From Halegenticoccus soli (GTDB lineage: Archaea > Halobacteriota > Halobacteria > Halobacteriales > Haloferacaceae): DNA of 64,000 nt. The stretch covers positions 124,001-188,000 of the forward strand of contig NZ_PEND01000005.1 of NCBI RefSeq assembly GCF_002844195.1, read 5' to 3'. Below the pieces are notes generated by a model. It was not told the DNA's origin. It searched no databases and worked only from the letters and a program-made list of their open reading frames with translations. Shown one piece after another: positions 33,934-42,881 of this stretch (position 1 is the first letter of the stretch; each line of letters begins with the position of its first letter). Made by a program: the position numbers and the translations under genes.

Positions 33934-35163
33934 ATGCGCTACAACTACAGGTATCGGCTCAAACCATCCGACGAACTCCACGAGCGGTTGGCGTGGACCG
34001 TCGATACCTGCCGACAGGTCTACAACCATTTCCTTCACCGACTCAACCGGGTAGACGGTACCTCCCCCTACTCCGAACAGTCGATCCTTCCGAATCTCAA
34101 ACGCGAGTGGACCGACCTGAAGGACGTTCACTCGAAGGTCCTTCAGAAAGTCGTCCAGCGATTGTACGACAACCGCTCGACGCTGAAGGCACGGAAGGAC
34201 AACGGCTACCGGGTCGGCAAACTCAAGTGGAAAGGCCCGCAGGAATATCGCTCGATCAAGTACAGCCAATCCGGCTTCGAGCTCAACAACACGAGCGGTC
34301 GGCCTGTACTTTCTCTTTCCAAGATCGGCGAGATTCCGATGGTCTACCACCGCGAGATTCCCGACGACGCAACCATCAAGGAAGTGGTCGTCAAGCAAGA
34401 ACCGACGGGCGAGTGGTTCGCCGTCCTCGGGATCGAAACCGAGGACGACGCGCCACTGAAGCCCGAAAATCCCAAGAAATGTGTCGGGATCGACGTGGGT
34501 ATCCTGAAGTACGCCCACGACAGCGACGGCACCGCCGTCGAACGTCCTGATCTTGCCGACGAGCGCAAGCGGTTGGAGCGCGCGCAACGAAAACTCTCGC
34601 GGAAGGAGCATGGGTCGGCGAACTATCGCACCCAACAGCGCGTCGTCGCCCGACGCCACGCCGACCTCAAGCGGAAGCGACGAGACTTCCTCCACAAGCT
34701 CTCGAATTACTACGCTCGGGAATACGACCTCGTCGCGGTCGAAGACCTCGACACGAAGGGGATGATGGAACTTCCGTCGAACTCACGAAACCGCGCCGGA
34801 GCGGCGTGGGGGACGTTCCTCCGGATGTTGGAGTACAAGTGCGAGCGCGAAGGAACACACTTCGTCGCGGTTGATCCGCGAGGGACGACGAAAGAATGTT
34901 CCAAATGCGGTATTTCAACCGAGAAGCCGCTCTGGGTTCGAGAGCACTCGTGTCCCTCTTGTGGGTTCGAAGCGGACCGAGATCTCAATGCGGCGTACAA
35001 CATCCTTGCTCGCGGACTCACCGACGTAGGAGTGGTTCACTCCGAATCAATGCCTGCGGAGACTGCGCTCCCTACGGACACCCATTTGGTGTCTGCAAAG
35101 CGCGTCGTGGAAACAGGAAGCCCCGTCCTCAGCGAGGCCACAAGGCCGAGCAGGGCGGGGTAG
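33934..35163 (+). CDS. tnpB: Intact IS1341-type TnpB
   Basis: A 409-aa TnpB of normal length: N-terminal helical region MRYNYRYRLKPSDELHERLA with CRQVYNHFLHRLN, first Asp in CVGIDVGILKYAH, Glu in LVAVEDLDTKGMM, zinc ribbon CSKCG ... CPSCG, and last Asp in EADRDLNAAYNILARG. The C-terminal tail overlaps the right end, with a hairpin made from CCCCGTCCTCAGCG and GCAGGGCGGGG. This is the most complete IS1341-type element in the window (about 33760-35167). No tnpA is present, so movement would need help from outside. Its right border cuts an MFS gene. Confidence 0.92.
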   Translation: MRYNYRYRLKPSDELHERLAWTVDTCRQVYNHFLHRLNRVDGTSPYSEQSILPNLKREWTDLKDVHSKVLQKVVQRLYDNRSTLKARKDNGYRVGKLKWKGPQEYRSIKYSQSGFELNNTSGRPVLSLSKIGEIPMVYHREIPDDATIKEVVVKQEPTGEWFAVLGIETEDDAPLKPENPKKCVGIDVGILKYAHDSDGTAVERPDLADERKRLERAQRKLSRKEHGSANYRTQQRVVARRHADLKRKRRDFLHKLSNYYAREYDLVAVEDLDTKGMMELPSNSRNRAGAAWGTFLRMLEYKCEREGTHFVAVDPRGTTKECSKCGISTEKPLWVREHSCPSCGFEADRDLNAAYNILARGLTDVGVVHSESMPAETALPTDTHLVSAKRVVETGSPVLSEATRPSRAG

Positions 35164-35169
35164 TTCACC

Positions 35170-35985
35170 ATCCTTTCGACCACCTATCCGGACCGCGGCG
35201 GCACGGCTATCGGACTGACGATGGCCGCCGGCGACCTCGGGAACACGCTCCTCCCGCCGCTCGCCGGCGTCCTCGCGGTTACGGTCGCGTGGAAGCTCGG
35301 GTTCGGCCTCGCGATCCCGCTGTTCCTCGTCGCGACCGCCGGTATCTGGATCGCCGTCCCGGGCGATGAGCGGAGTCCAGAGTCGAAGAGCGCGGGACCA
35401 ATCGAACTCACTGGCACGCTGCGGAGGATTAGCGGGGCGTTGTGGGACCGCTCCATCGCGATCGTAACTGTCATACAGACGCTAGGATACTGCATCTGGC
35501 AAGGGTTCACCGGCTTTTATCCGACGTACCTCGTTGAGGTCAAGGGGATCGCCCCGCCGACCGCGACGGTCTTGTTCGGCGGGTTCTTCGCGCTGGGGAT
35601 TTTCATCAAGCCGATAGCGGGCTCCGCGTACGACCTGTACGGACTCCGCCGATCGCTGCCGCTCATGCTGGTTTCGATCACGGCGTCGATGCTGCTGGTC
35701 CCGCTGGCTGACGGGCTGGTGTCGCTCGTGGCTATCACTGCGCTCGCGAGCAGCGTTCTCGGTTACGGGACGATGACCCTCACGTATCTCACCGATTCAC
35801 TCCCCGACGACGTCCGCGGAACCGGGCTTGGTTTCCTCAGAACCGGCTACATGTTGATCGGTGCGGGGAGCCCGACACTCATCGGAGTCCTCGCCGATGC
35901 GGGGTACTTCGACCAGGCGTTCTTCCTGTTGGCGAGCGTCGGAGGGATCGCCGCGTTGCTCTCGTTGTCCGTTCCCGACCGGTAA
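35170..35985 (+). pseudogene. MFS transporter, N-terminal part lost
   Basis: The frame begins at the IS border with ILSTTYPDRGGTAIGLTMAA and carries about 270 residues and roughly eight membrane helices of a major-facilitator protein, including the mid-loop SPESKSAGPIELTGTLRRIS, LGYCIWQGFTGFYPTYLVEV, YDLYGLRRSLPLML and GTGLGFLRTGYMLIGAGSP. The first three or four helices and motif A are absent, and no matching 5' part exists in the window. Likely cut by the adjacent IS or a deletion reaching it. Confidence 0.82.
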
Positions 35986-36363
35986 CGATCGGCATACTCC
36001 GAGGCGGAGCCGCCGGCTTCGAGGTCCGGGGAGCCCCGACGCTCACGCTATGAACTGATTCGCGAACGCGGGTCCGTGAGTCGAGTCGCTCCTTGGTGTA
36101 CAGCGCGCTCGGCGTTGATCTGGTCAGTCCTCGAAAAGCAGCGGTAACCGTCGACGCGTCGACTGTCGACTGACTGCTTGAGGACGCCTCCGGGTGGGCG
36201 GTGTACGTTTTGACCACCACGGCGAACGCGCCCTCACCTTCGGAATACTGACCGAAGAGATGCGTTCCGCAACTCCGAAGGCGCTCACCCGTTCGTTACC
36301 CACCCGGTGAAACGCCGATATTCGGTTTAGCAGCACGCGTCCCTTCCGTCCGCAACGAACGGG
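35986..36363. other. Intergenic between transporter fragments
   Basis: No gene. Clustered GTCGAC palindromes near 36152-36172. Possibly the eroded 5' part of the SLC13 gene, but no frame can be followed. Confidence 0.4.
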
Positions 36364-36945
36364 ATGATCGTCGTGATCGTCATCGTCGCCGGCGTCGTAT
36401 CCGTGGCCGCACTCGGCGTCTCCTCGATCGTCATCGCCGCCCTCGCGGGCGTCGTCGCCATGGTGGCGACGGGGTGTCTCCGGCCGACCGAGGTGTACGG
36501 TGCGGTCGACTGGAACGTCGTCTTCCTGCTCGCGGGCGTCATTCCGCTCGGCATCGCCATGGAGCGGACCGGCGGAGCGGCCCTCCTGGCCGAACTGCTC
36601 GTCACTAACGCCCGGGCGCTCCCTCCGCTCGTCGTCCTCGGTTTGATCTACCTGCTCACGGCACTGATCACCGAGGTCGTCAGCAACAACGCGAGCGTCG
36701 TGTTGCTGCTCCCTATCGCCGTGGACGTCGCACAGCGGATCGGGGCCAACGCGTTCGCGTTCGTTCTCGCGGTGACCTTCGCCGCGAGCACGGCGATGTT
36801 CACGCCGATCGGCTACCAGACGAATCTGATGGTGTACGGCCCCGGCGGCTACAAGTTCACGGACTTCTTCAGAGTCGGCGCGTCCCTGCAGCTGTTGTTG
36901 ACCGCTGTGACGACGCTGGGAATCGGGGTTTTCTGGGGAGTGTGA
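36364..36945 (+). pseudogene. SLC13/anion-permease C-terminal fragment
   Basis: A 193-aa hydrophobic frame matching the last third of SLC13-type (DASS/TrkA-C-containing) permeases: VYGAVDWNVVFLLAGVIPLG, MERTGGAALLAELL, ALITEVVSNNASVVLLLPIA, SAMFTPIGYQTNLMVYGPGG and YKFTDFFRVGASLQLLL. The SNNA and TPIGYQTN elements are the substrate/Na+-binding loops of the second repeat. Full proteins exceed 500 aa, so the first repeat and regulatory domains are missing. ATG 36364 may allow a fragment to be made. Probably non-functional. Confidence 0.75.
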
Positions 36946-36998
36946 CGGCAATTGAGGGAGGGAGGAGTACGAGAGGTCGAACTCGGAGTTTCATGACT

Positions 36999-37010
36999 CA
37001 CTATATAGTG
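36999..37010. promoter_or_regulatory. 12-bp palindrome CACTATATAGTG
   Basis: Perfect palindrome in AT-rich DNA between the SLC13 fragment and the iron operon. Could be an operator or promoter element; no assignment. Confidence 0.35.
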
Positions 37011-37239
37011 GTGATAAATATATTCTCCTGTGGGGTATACGAGCACGGATCCGAACGCTGACGTCCTCGAACATTGGACAAATAGTGGACGAAACCGACA
37101 ATAGGTCGATTAACACCCTAAAATAAGTCGATTTTTGCGAGATCATTTCGATCTGATCCGCCCCCGTCCTCTGTCCACTACTCCTGTCCTACTACCGAGA
37201 CGATGTCGAGATTTCGGTCGACCTAAGATTCGAAAACGC

Positions 37240-37246
37240 TTTATTT
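37240..37246 (+). promoter_or_regulatory. TATA box of the iron operon
   Basis: TTTATTT centred about 25 nt before ATG 37268, the spacing of leaderless haloarchaeal transcripts. Confidence 0.6.
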
Positions 37247-37247
37247 G

Positions 37248-37263
37248 TTTAGGTGAGCCTAAA
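37248..37263. promoter_or_regulatory. DtxR/IdeR-type iron operator
   Basis: Inverted repeat TTTAGG TGAG CCTAAA between TATA box and start codon. The TTAGG/CCTAA half-sites match those of haloarchaeal DtxR-family metalloregulators. Binding here would block initiation when iron is plentiful. Confidence 0.7.
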
Positions 37264-37267
37264 TCGC

Positions 37268-38479
37268 ATGGCGACAGAGACCACGAAGCGCGAGGGTACG
37301 ACGCGGCGCGAGTACGTGAAGTACGGCGGTGCAGTCATCGGAGGCGGCTTGATCGCGGGCTGCGCGGGTAAATCGGGATCGGAGTCAGCGCCCGACTCGT
37401 CGACCGCGACGACCGACGACGGGAGCTACTCGGTGTCGATGTCGCCGGTGGGCGAGGTCACGTTCGACGAGGTCCCGACGAACGTGATGGCGTACAGCCC
37501 CCAGTACGCGGACATGCTCGTCGCGTTGGGCCACGACGACGCGCTGAACTCCCTCGGGTTCCCCGAGGACTACGTGTCTGGACTCGGGTATTTCTTGGAC
37601 GCGTTCGACGGGGTCTCGCTGTCCGGAGAGGGGCTCGAACAGCTCTACAACGACGGGATGGACAAGGAGCTGTTGTACGAACTCGACAGCGACGTTCACC
37701 TGCTGGATCCGGCCTGGGTCACGTCGTGGGACGGCTGGAGCAAGGAGGACACGGAGGAGATCGCCGAGAACGTCGGTCCGTGGTTTGCCAACCGGTACAG
37801 CCGCGAGCACACCCAGCCCCCCGAGGGGTGGCGCGACGGCTACCGGTACTACACGATCTGGGAGATCACCGGCAAAGTCGCGCAGGTGTTCCGGGAACCC
37901 GATCGCTTCCGCGCGCTGAAAGAGGAGTACGAGAACCTGTACGGGTACATCCGTTCGAACCTGCCGCCGAAGAACGAGCGGCCGACGGTGGGCCTCGTCG
38001 CGTTCTACGACGGGCAGTTCCATCCGTACAAGATCTCCGGCCCCGGATTCGGCAAGGCGCACACGCGGCCGATGGGTGCGAGAGACGCGTTCGCGGACAG
38101 CGACAGGACCTACGACGAGAACTACGACGCGTCGTACGACTTCGAGGGAATGCTGGAGATCGACCCGGACATCATCCTCCACAACTTCGCCGTGACGCCC
38201 TTCTACGACTGGGACGACATCGAGGAGACCGTGAGGAGCGATCCCGTCGGCAAGGAGCTGACGGCCGTCAAGAACGACCGGTTCTACGCCTCCGGGCAGT
38301 CCTTCCAGGGCCCGCTCCAGAACCTGCTCCAGCTCGAGATGACGGCCAAGCAGCTGTACCCCGAGCAGTTCGGCGAGTGGCCGCGGTTCGAAGAGGGTCA
38401 GTCGTACCCCGACTTCTCCGAGGAGGAGCAGCTGTTCGACCACCAGCGCGTCGCGGACGTCGTCAACGGGGACTTCTGA
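37268..38479 (+). CDS. Iron/siderophore substrate-binding lipoprotein 1
   Basis: A 403-aa ABC-type solute-binding protein of the FecB/BtuF (periplasmic binding) class. It has a Tat signal with lipobox (TRREYVKYGGAVIGG, LIAGCAG), then the binding-protein opening GEVTFDEVPTNVMAYSPQYA, a long helix around 170-240, the second lobe (ERPTVGLVAFYDGQFHPYKI; MLEIDPDIILHNFAV) and the closing DPVGKELTAVKNDRFYASGQ. The lipid anchor places it on the outer face of the membrane. First gene of an operon under the iron-type operator at 37248. No permease or ATPase genes follow, so it must share them with another locus. Confidence 0.85.
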   Translation: MATETTKREGTTRREYVKYGGAVIGGGLIAGCAGKSGSESAPDSSTATTDDGSYSVSMSPVGEVTFDEVPTNVMAYSPQYADMLVALGHDDALNSLGFPEDYVSGLGYFLDAFDGVSLSGEGLEQLYNDGMDKELLYELDSDVHLLDPAWVTSWDGWSKEDTEEIAENVGPWFANRYSREHTQPPEGWRDGYRYYTIWEITGKVAQVFREPDRFRALKEEYENLYGYIRSNLPPKNERPTVGLVAFYDGQFHPYKISGPGFGKAHTRPMGARDAFADSDRTYDENYDASYDFEGMLEIDPDIILHNFAVTPFYDWDDIEETVRSDPVGKELTAVKNDRFYASGQSFQGPLQNLLQLEMTAKQLYPEQFGEWPRFEEGQSYPDFSEEEQLFDHQRVADVVNGDF

Positions 38480-38481
38480 CG

Positions 38482-39684
38482 ATGGTCGACATCGACTCGG
38501 AGACCGGGACGAAGGGGGCACCGACGCGACGTGACTACCTGAAGGGTGGCGGCGCACTTCTCGGCGGCGGGCTGCTCGCAGGTTGCACGGACCTCGGCAG
38601 CTCCGGCACCCCGTCGGGCAACACGGGGACGAGCGAGACCGCCGAGTCGCTGGACGAGCCGTACTCGGTCACGATGGAACCGATGGGCGAGGTCGACTTC
38701 GAGACGGTCCCCGAGACGTGGATGGCGTACTTCAGTACCTACGGCGACATGGCCATCGCGCTCGGTCAACTCGACGGGCTCCGCGGACTCGTTTTCACCG
38801 AGAACTGGCCGCTGGCGTTCTACGAGCACCTTCCCGGCGTCGCCGTCGCCTTCGACGGCGTGCCGCAGCTCTTCGGCGAGAGCGGCATCGACAAGGAGGC
38901 GTTCTACGAGATGGACTGTGACGTCCACCTGATGGATCCTAACTTCATCAGCCGCCTCGCGGACAACTGGGAGGAAGCGGACTTCGAAGAGGTGGCGAAC
39001 AACGTCGGACCGATCATCGGGAACTCGATCCGCCGGCGGGACGAGGACTGGCACGACTACCCCTACTACTCGCTGTACGACGCGTTCGAGCGGATCGCCG
39101 ACGTGTTCCGCGAGCGAGAGCGGTACGAGGCGTTCGCGGCGGTTCACGATCGCCTGCTCTCCGCTATCGAAGCGGAGCTCCCGCCGGAGGAGGACCGACC
39201 CACGGTCGGACTCCTGTCCATCAACTCGAACTTCGAGGAGGGATCGTTCTACGTCTACCCGGTCCACGACGGCAACGGGCACAAGCAGTACCGCGACCTC
39301 GGCGTGCGCGGCGCGTTCGACGACCATATCGAGGGGAGCTACGCCGAGTGGGACTACGAACAGCTACTCGACGTCGACCCGGACGCGCTTGTCTTCCAGT
39401 ACGGGTTCTCCCACGTCTCGACGGCGGAGTTCGAGACGCGGGTGCAACAGATGCGCGAGGACCCCGTCGGAAAGCGGCTCACGGCCGTTCGGAACGGTCG
39501 GCTCTACCGCGGCGGCACGTCGTATCAGGGACCGGTCATCAACCTCTTCCAGACGGAGGTGGCCGCAAAGCAGTTCTACCCCGAAACGTTCGGCGAGTGG
39601 AACGGCCTCGACACGCTCTCGAACGAGGACGAACGGCTGTTCGACTACGGACGCGTCGCGGACATCATCAACGGGGGCGCATGA
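38482..39684 (+). CDS. Iron/siderophore substrate-binding lipoprotein 2
   Basis: A 400-aa paralogue of the preceding protein, starting 2 nt after its stop. Tat/lipobox signal TRRDYLKGGGALLGG, LLAGCTD; then GEVDFETVPETWMAYFSTYG, DMAIALGQLDGLRG, DRPTVGLLSINSNFEEGSF, and the same closing region DPVGKRLTAVRNGRLYRGGT. The two are clearly homologous but diverged, so a tandem duplication with ligand specialisation, or a two-receptor system, is likely. Its stop overlaps the ATG of the flavoprotein by 4 nt. ATG 38482 is taken rather than the long upstream open frame because the signal peptide starts there. Confidence 0.85.
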   Translation: MVDIDSETGTKGAPTRRDYLKGGGALLGGGLLAGCTDLGSSGTPSGNTGTSETAESLDEPYSVTMEPMGEVDFETVPETWMAYFSTYGDMAIALGQLDGLRGLVFTENWPLAFYEHLPGVAVAFDGVPQLFGESGIDKEAFYEMDCDVHLMDPNFISRLADNWEEADFEEVANNVGPIIGNSIRRRDEDWHDYPYYSLYDAFERIADVFRERERYEAFAAVHDRLLSAIEAELPPEEDRPTVGLLSINSNFEEGSFYVYPVHDGNGHKQYRDLGVRGAFDDHIEGSYAEWDYEQLLDVDPDALVFQYGFSHVSTAEFETRVQQMREDPVGKRLTAVRNGRLYRGGTSYQGPVINLFQTEVAAKQFYPETFGEWNGLDTLSNEDERLFDYGRVADIINGGA

Positions 39685-40577
39685 CCGTGGACGCCGCGAA
39701 ATCGCGGTCCGAGCCGGCGTACGACCGCGACATCGTCATCGTCGGCGGCGGGCCGGCGGGGTGCTCGGCGGCCGTCTTCACCGCCCGGCACGGCCTCGAC
39801 ACCGTCGTCTTCGACCGCGGGAACGCTTCACTCCGGCGGTGCGCCTACCTCGAAAACTACCTCGGCTTCCCCGCCGGCGTCGACGTCGAGACATTCTACG
39901 ATCTCGCCCACGACCACGCCGAGCGGGCGGGCGCGGAGGTGATCGCGGACCTCGTCGTGTCGGTCGCCCGCGACGGACGCGGGGGGTTCCGGGTCGAGAC
40001 GCAGGACGGACGCGAGCTGACGACCCGGCGCGTCGTCGCCGCCGCGAAGTACGACGGCGAGTACCCGGATCGCGACGGCCGCACGCCAGTCGACGGCCTG
40101 TACGTCGCGGGGCCGCTCGGAGCGGCCGAGGACCAGGCGATCATCGCCGCCGGTCACGGGGCGGTCGTCGGCCGGTCGGCGATCGCCGACGCCCGAGTCG
40201 ACGACGGGTGGTGGGGGGACGCCGCCGATCAGGTGGACTGGGTGCGCCGGGCGGCCGAACTCGACGACGAGTGGGCCGCCCGCGAGACGTGGGTGGAGTG
40301 GTTCGACGATCGCTTCGCCGACGGGGCGCCGGTCGATCCCGGCGACCCGCGCTTCGAGAGGGTTCGGGAGGAGTACATCGACGCGTCGCTGTCGACGTAC
40401 GTCGAGCCGGACGAGATCGACGCGCGCGCGGAGAGCGGTCACGAAGCGCTGGCCGAACACGTCGACGTCGAGGCGGTCGTCAGCGCCGTCGACGAATCGT
40501 CCCTCTTGGACGCGATCGACGACGACGCGATACGCGAGTACGTCAACTCGGGCCGCGTCGAACGAGAGACGGGATGA
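39681..40577 (+). CDS. Thioredoxin-reductase-like FAD/NAD(P) oxidoreductase
   Basis: A 298-aa flavoprotein. The N-terminal FAD-binding motif is IVIVGGGPAGCSAAVFTARH, followed by DRGNASLRRCAYLENYLGFP and the C-terminal FAD element VDGLYVAGPLGAAEDQAIIA. No redox CxxC is present where thioredoxin reductases have one, and the NADPH domain seems reduced. After about residue 170 there is an acidic helical tail unlike standard reductases. Third gene of the iron operon (ATGA overlap). Ferric-siderophore reduction or ligand processing is a reasonable inference from context, not from motifs. Confidence 0.75.
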   Translation: MTVDAAKSRSEPAYDRDIVIVGGGPAGCSAAVFTARHGLDTVVFDRGNASLRRCAYLENYLGFPAGVDVETFYDLAHDHAERAGAEVIADLVVSVARDGRGGFRVETQDGRELTTRRVVAAAKYDGEYPDRDGRTPVDGLYVAGPLGAAEDQAIIAAGHGAVVGRSAIADARVDDGWWGDAADQVDWVRRAAELDDEWAARETWVEWFDDRFADGAPVDPGDPRFERVREEYIDASLSTYVEPDEIDARAESGHEALAEHVDVEAVVSAVDESSLLDAIDDDAIREYVNSGRVERETG

Positions 40578-41380
40578 GCGAATCGGAGCGACGCGTCGCA
40601 CACTCCGCCCGGTTTCGGCTGCGAATTTCGCGTCCGTACATTCCGGACCGGTCGTCCCGCGGGCGTCCGACGGGAACGGGGTAACGCCCCGACCCCCTCG
40701 GCGCGCCGCGTGTGCGGATCCCGGGGCGACCCCGCCCGGCAGGTACCGCGCCGGGAAGTGTCGCACTCCGAACCTGATCCGCCCCTGATGTTCAATTACT
40801 TCCGTTCTACCGACGACCGATGTCTTCGAACGACCGCGCTCCGGAAGCCCGGCGTTCGAACGACTCTACCGGCGCGCTTCGATCGCTGTCCCCAGACGGG
40901 CGATCACCGACACCGGGCTGTGGCGCGTCGAGAAGGCGAGATCGACGCCGTCGGGTTCACGCCTGCGGAGAGGCCATCGCTGACGAGTGCGTTTCAGCGG
41001 CGACGACGTACCGCGGCGCGTCCACCCGGGTCGAAAGCCGCGTAGAGATCTAACAGGCCTCGCACGCCGACGGTCGCCGTCCAACCGGACGAGCGCTGCA
41101 CGTACGTGTGCGCTCTTCAGCCGACGCGGTTCGAGCGATCCGTCGAAGGCGGGTGCGTCGAGTTCGACCGCGTTCGACGCGGCGGAGACAGCTTCCGCGT
41201 TTCGGGGCACGGCGATCCCGTTCGCGTCGGAGAACCGCCGCGTATCCGGTCGGTGCGACGCGCCGGTGTGGACGTTATTTTTTGGATTCGAAAAAGTCGG
41301 TGATTCCGGTGCTCCTCGCTCGTATCGGCACCGCGGCGGGGGGCGCCGCCGCCGGCCCGCGTCTCGTTCGGATCTCGGGT
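40578..41380. other. Intergenic, read through by the tnpB frame
   Basis: No independent gene recognised. The minus-strand tnpB frame runs on through most of this stretch without family similarity. Confidence 0.5.
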
Positions 41381-42662
41381 CAACTACCCCGGCGTAAACG
41401 CCGGGGCTTGTCGGTGAACTCCCGGTCTGTCCTACGCGTCTGCGTTGGCAGGGAAAAACCCCCCCATTCCCGTTCAGCGTTCCCGACTTCAGGGCGAGTT
41501 GACGGTTCACCCGTCCGGACGGACGCTTTTGGCCCGCCCGGACATACTTCGTCGCACTATTCTTCGCTGCGTTGTAGTCAGCGTGTACCTCATACCCACA
41601 CTTCCGGCACAGGAACTCGGCCTGAGAAGGCCGATGTTCTCGGAGGGTCGTTCCACAGCACGAACACCGTTGACTCGTGTACGCCGGGTCGACTTGTACC
41701 GTCCGAATCCCGAACTCGGCGGCTTTGTACTCGACGTACTCACAGAGCTGCTTGAACGCCCATACGTGGAACTTTTTCACGCCGGGCATCCGTTCTCGAA
41801 TATCGGTGAGGTCCTCAAAGGCGATGGGAGAACAGGTGTGTGTTATCGCCTCGTGGACGAGCGCTTTCGAGACACGGTGAAGGTAGTCGTTCGCCCAGCG
41901 GGATTCTCGGGTGCCCATCTGTTTGATGGTTCGGTATGCCGACTCGGTGCCAGTCTGTTGTAGTTTCCCGCGGGTACGTTCGTATTCGTCCCGGCGGTGG
42001 TTGAGGTACCCACCACCCCAGAACGCGCCAGTTGACGTGACGGCGACATTCTCCACACCAAGGTCTACACCGAGAACCGTTCCGTTCTCGGTCTCTCCCA
42101 ACTTCTCGTCGTCTTTCTCTACAGTTATGTGGAGGTAGTAGTCGCCGCCGTCCCGGTCGTAGTGCAACGTCGCGCCTTTGCGGTCCCACTCTCCCGAGAG
42201 GTACCGCGTCTGCGGACAGTTCTCGTCGTCTGGGTAGACGTACTCGGCCCGAACCCGTCCACCAAACGCCGCGAGCGTACAATAGCCGTCAAAGTACGAG
42301 ACAGCGTTTGTGTTGTAGACAGTCGTCGGCGCGGAGAACGTCGGCTTGCCGGCGCGCTTGCCAGCCTTCATCCGTTCGACGGCACTTCGGAGACTGTCGG
42401 CAGCGAGGTTGACCGCGCCGATGCACAGGTCTGCGTGGAGTTCGGTTTCCTTGCGGACACGCTTGTATACTGTTCTGGACGTGATAACGTAGCCGTCCGC
42501 GTCACGCTCCCATCCTCGGTTGGCGAACATCTGGGCGGCCTCTCGGAAGGTGAGCATCGTCCGTTTGAGGTCGTCCCGGCGCTCATCGGGGATGGAGAGT
42601 TTTACGCGGACGGTACGTTTCAATACCACGTACCACGTGTGGTATTGAACTCCTATGAGCAT
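40866..42662 (-). CDS. tnpB: IS1341-type TnpB with abnormal read-through tail
   Basis: The first ~420 residues are a normal TnpB: VRVKLSIPDERRDDLKRTML, first Asp in VLGVDLGVENVAVTS, Glu in IAFEDLTDIRERM, zinc ribbon CSCCG ... CRKCG and last Asp in [16 protein letters not shown]. The usual stop near the right end is missing: the frame passes through the end hairpin (CCCCGGCG/CGCCGGGG, 41391-41408) and continues for about 170 codons into flanking DNA. The tail is low-quality (Arg/Pro-rich), so it is probably not selected. A later start (GTG or TTG near 42625) is possible because the first 13 codons lie in the left-end inverted repeat. Element limits about 41380-42660. Confidence 0.8.
   Translation of the reverse strand: MLIGVQYHTWYVVLKRTVRVKLSIPDERRDDLKRTMLTFREAAQMFANRGWERDADGYVITSRTVYKRVRKETELHADLCIGAVNLAADSLRSAVERMKAGKRAGKPTFSAPTTVYNTNAVSYFDGYCTLAAFGGRVRAEYVYPDDENCPQTRYLSGEWDRKGATLHYDRDGGDYYLHITVEKDDEKLGETENGTVLGVDLGVENVAVTSTGAFWGGGYLNHRRDEYERTRGKLQQTGTESAYRTIKQMGTRESRWANDYLHRVSKALVHEAITHTCSPIAFEDLTDIRERMPGVKKFHVWAFKQLCEYVEYKAAEFGIRTVQVDPAYTSQRCSCCGTTLREHRPSQAEFLCRKCGYEVHADYNAAKNSATKYVRAGQKRPSGRVNRQLALKSGTLNGNGGVFPCQRRRVGQTGSSPTSPGVYAGVVDPRSERDAGRRRRPPPRCRYERGAPESPTFSNPKNNVHTGASHRPDTRRFSDANGIAVPRNAEAVSAASNAVELDAPAFDGSLEPRRLKSAHVRAALVRLDGDRRRARPVRSLRGFRPGWTRRGTSSPLKRTRQRWPLRRREPDGVDLAFSTRHSPVSVIARLGTAIEARR
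42621..42647. repeat. Left-end inverted repeat of the tnpB element
   Basis: CAATACCAC and GTGGTATTG arms separated by 9 nt, overlapping the presumed start of tnpB. Likely the sub-terminal hairpin of the element. Confidence 0.65.
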
Positions 42663-42717
42663 TTGGGAGTTGGCCGGCTGGCGTCCAGCGGTTTGGTGGT
42701 GTCTTGTCGCATTCCCG

Positions 42718-42735
42718 CCCGGCCTAAAGGCCGGG
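42718..42735. mobile_element. Remnant of another IS right end
   Basis: Hairpin CCCGGCC TAAA GGCCGGG followed by ACTCCC. In minus orientation this gives the GGGAGTCC-hairpin layout of a TnpB element end. No tnpB is attached. Confidence 0.5.
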
Positions 42736-42881
42736 ACTCCCTGCTTGAATTAAGGGACGTCGAGAACGACGGAGCGGACTTGCGCTCGGGCTCGAAGGTC
42801 ATCGAAATCGCCAGTTCGCCGAGCGCGCGCAACCGAGGCACCGCTTTGACCGCTCGCGCGCTACGCTTCTGTGGACCGCCC

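Noticed and set aside
37726..38481. Long upstream extension of the second receptor gene
   Set aside because: It lies inside the first receptor gene in another frame; the Tat signal starts at 38482.
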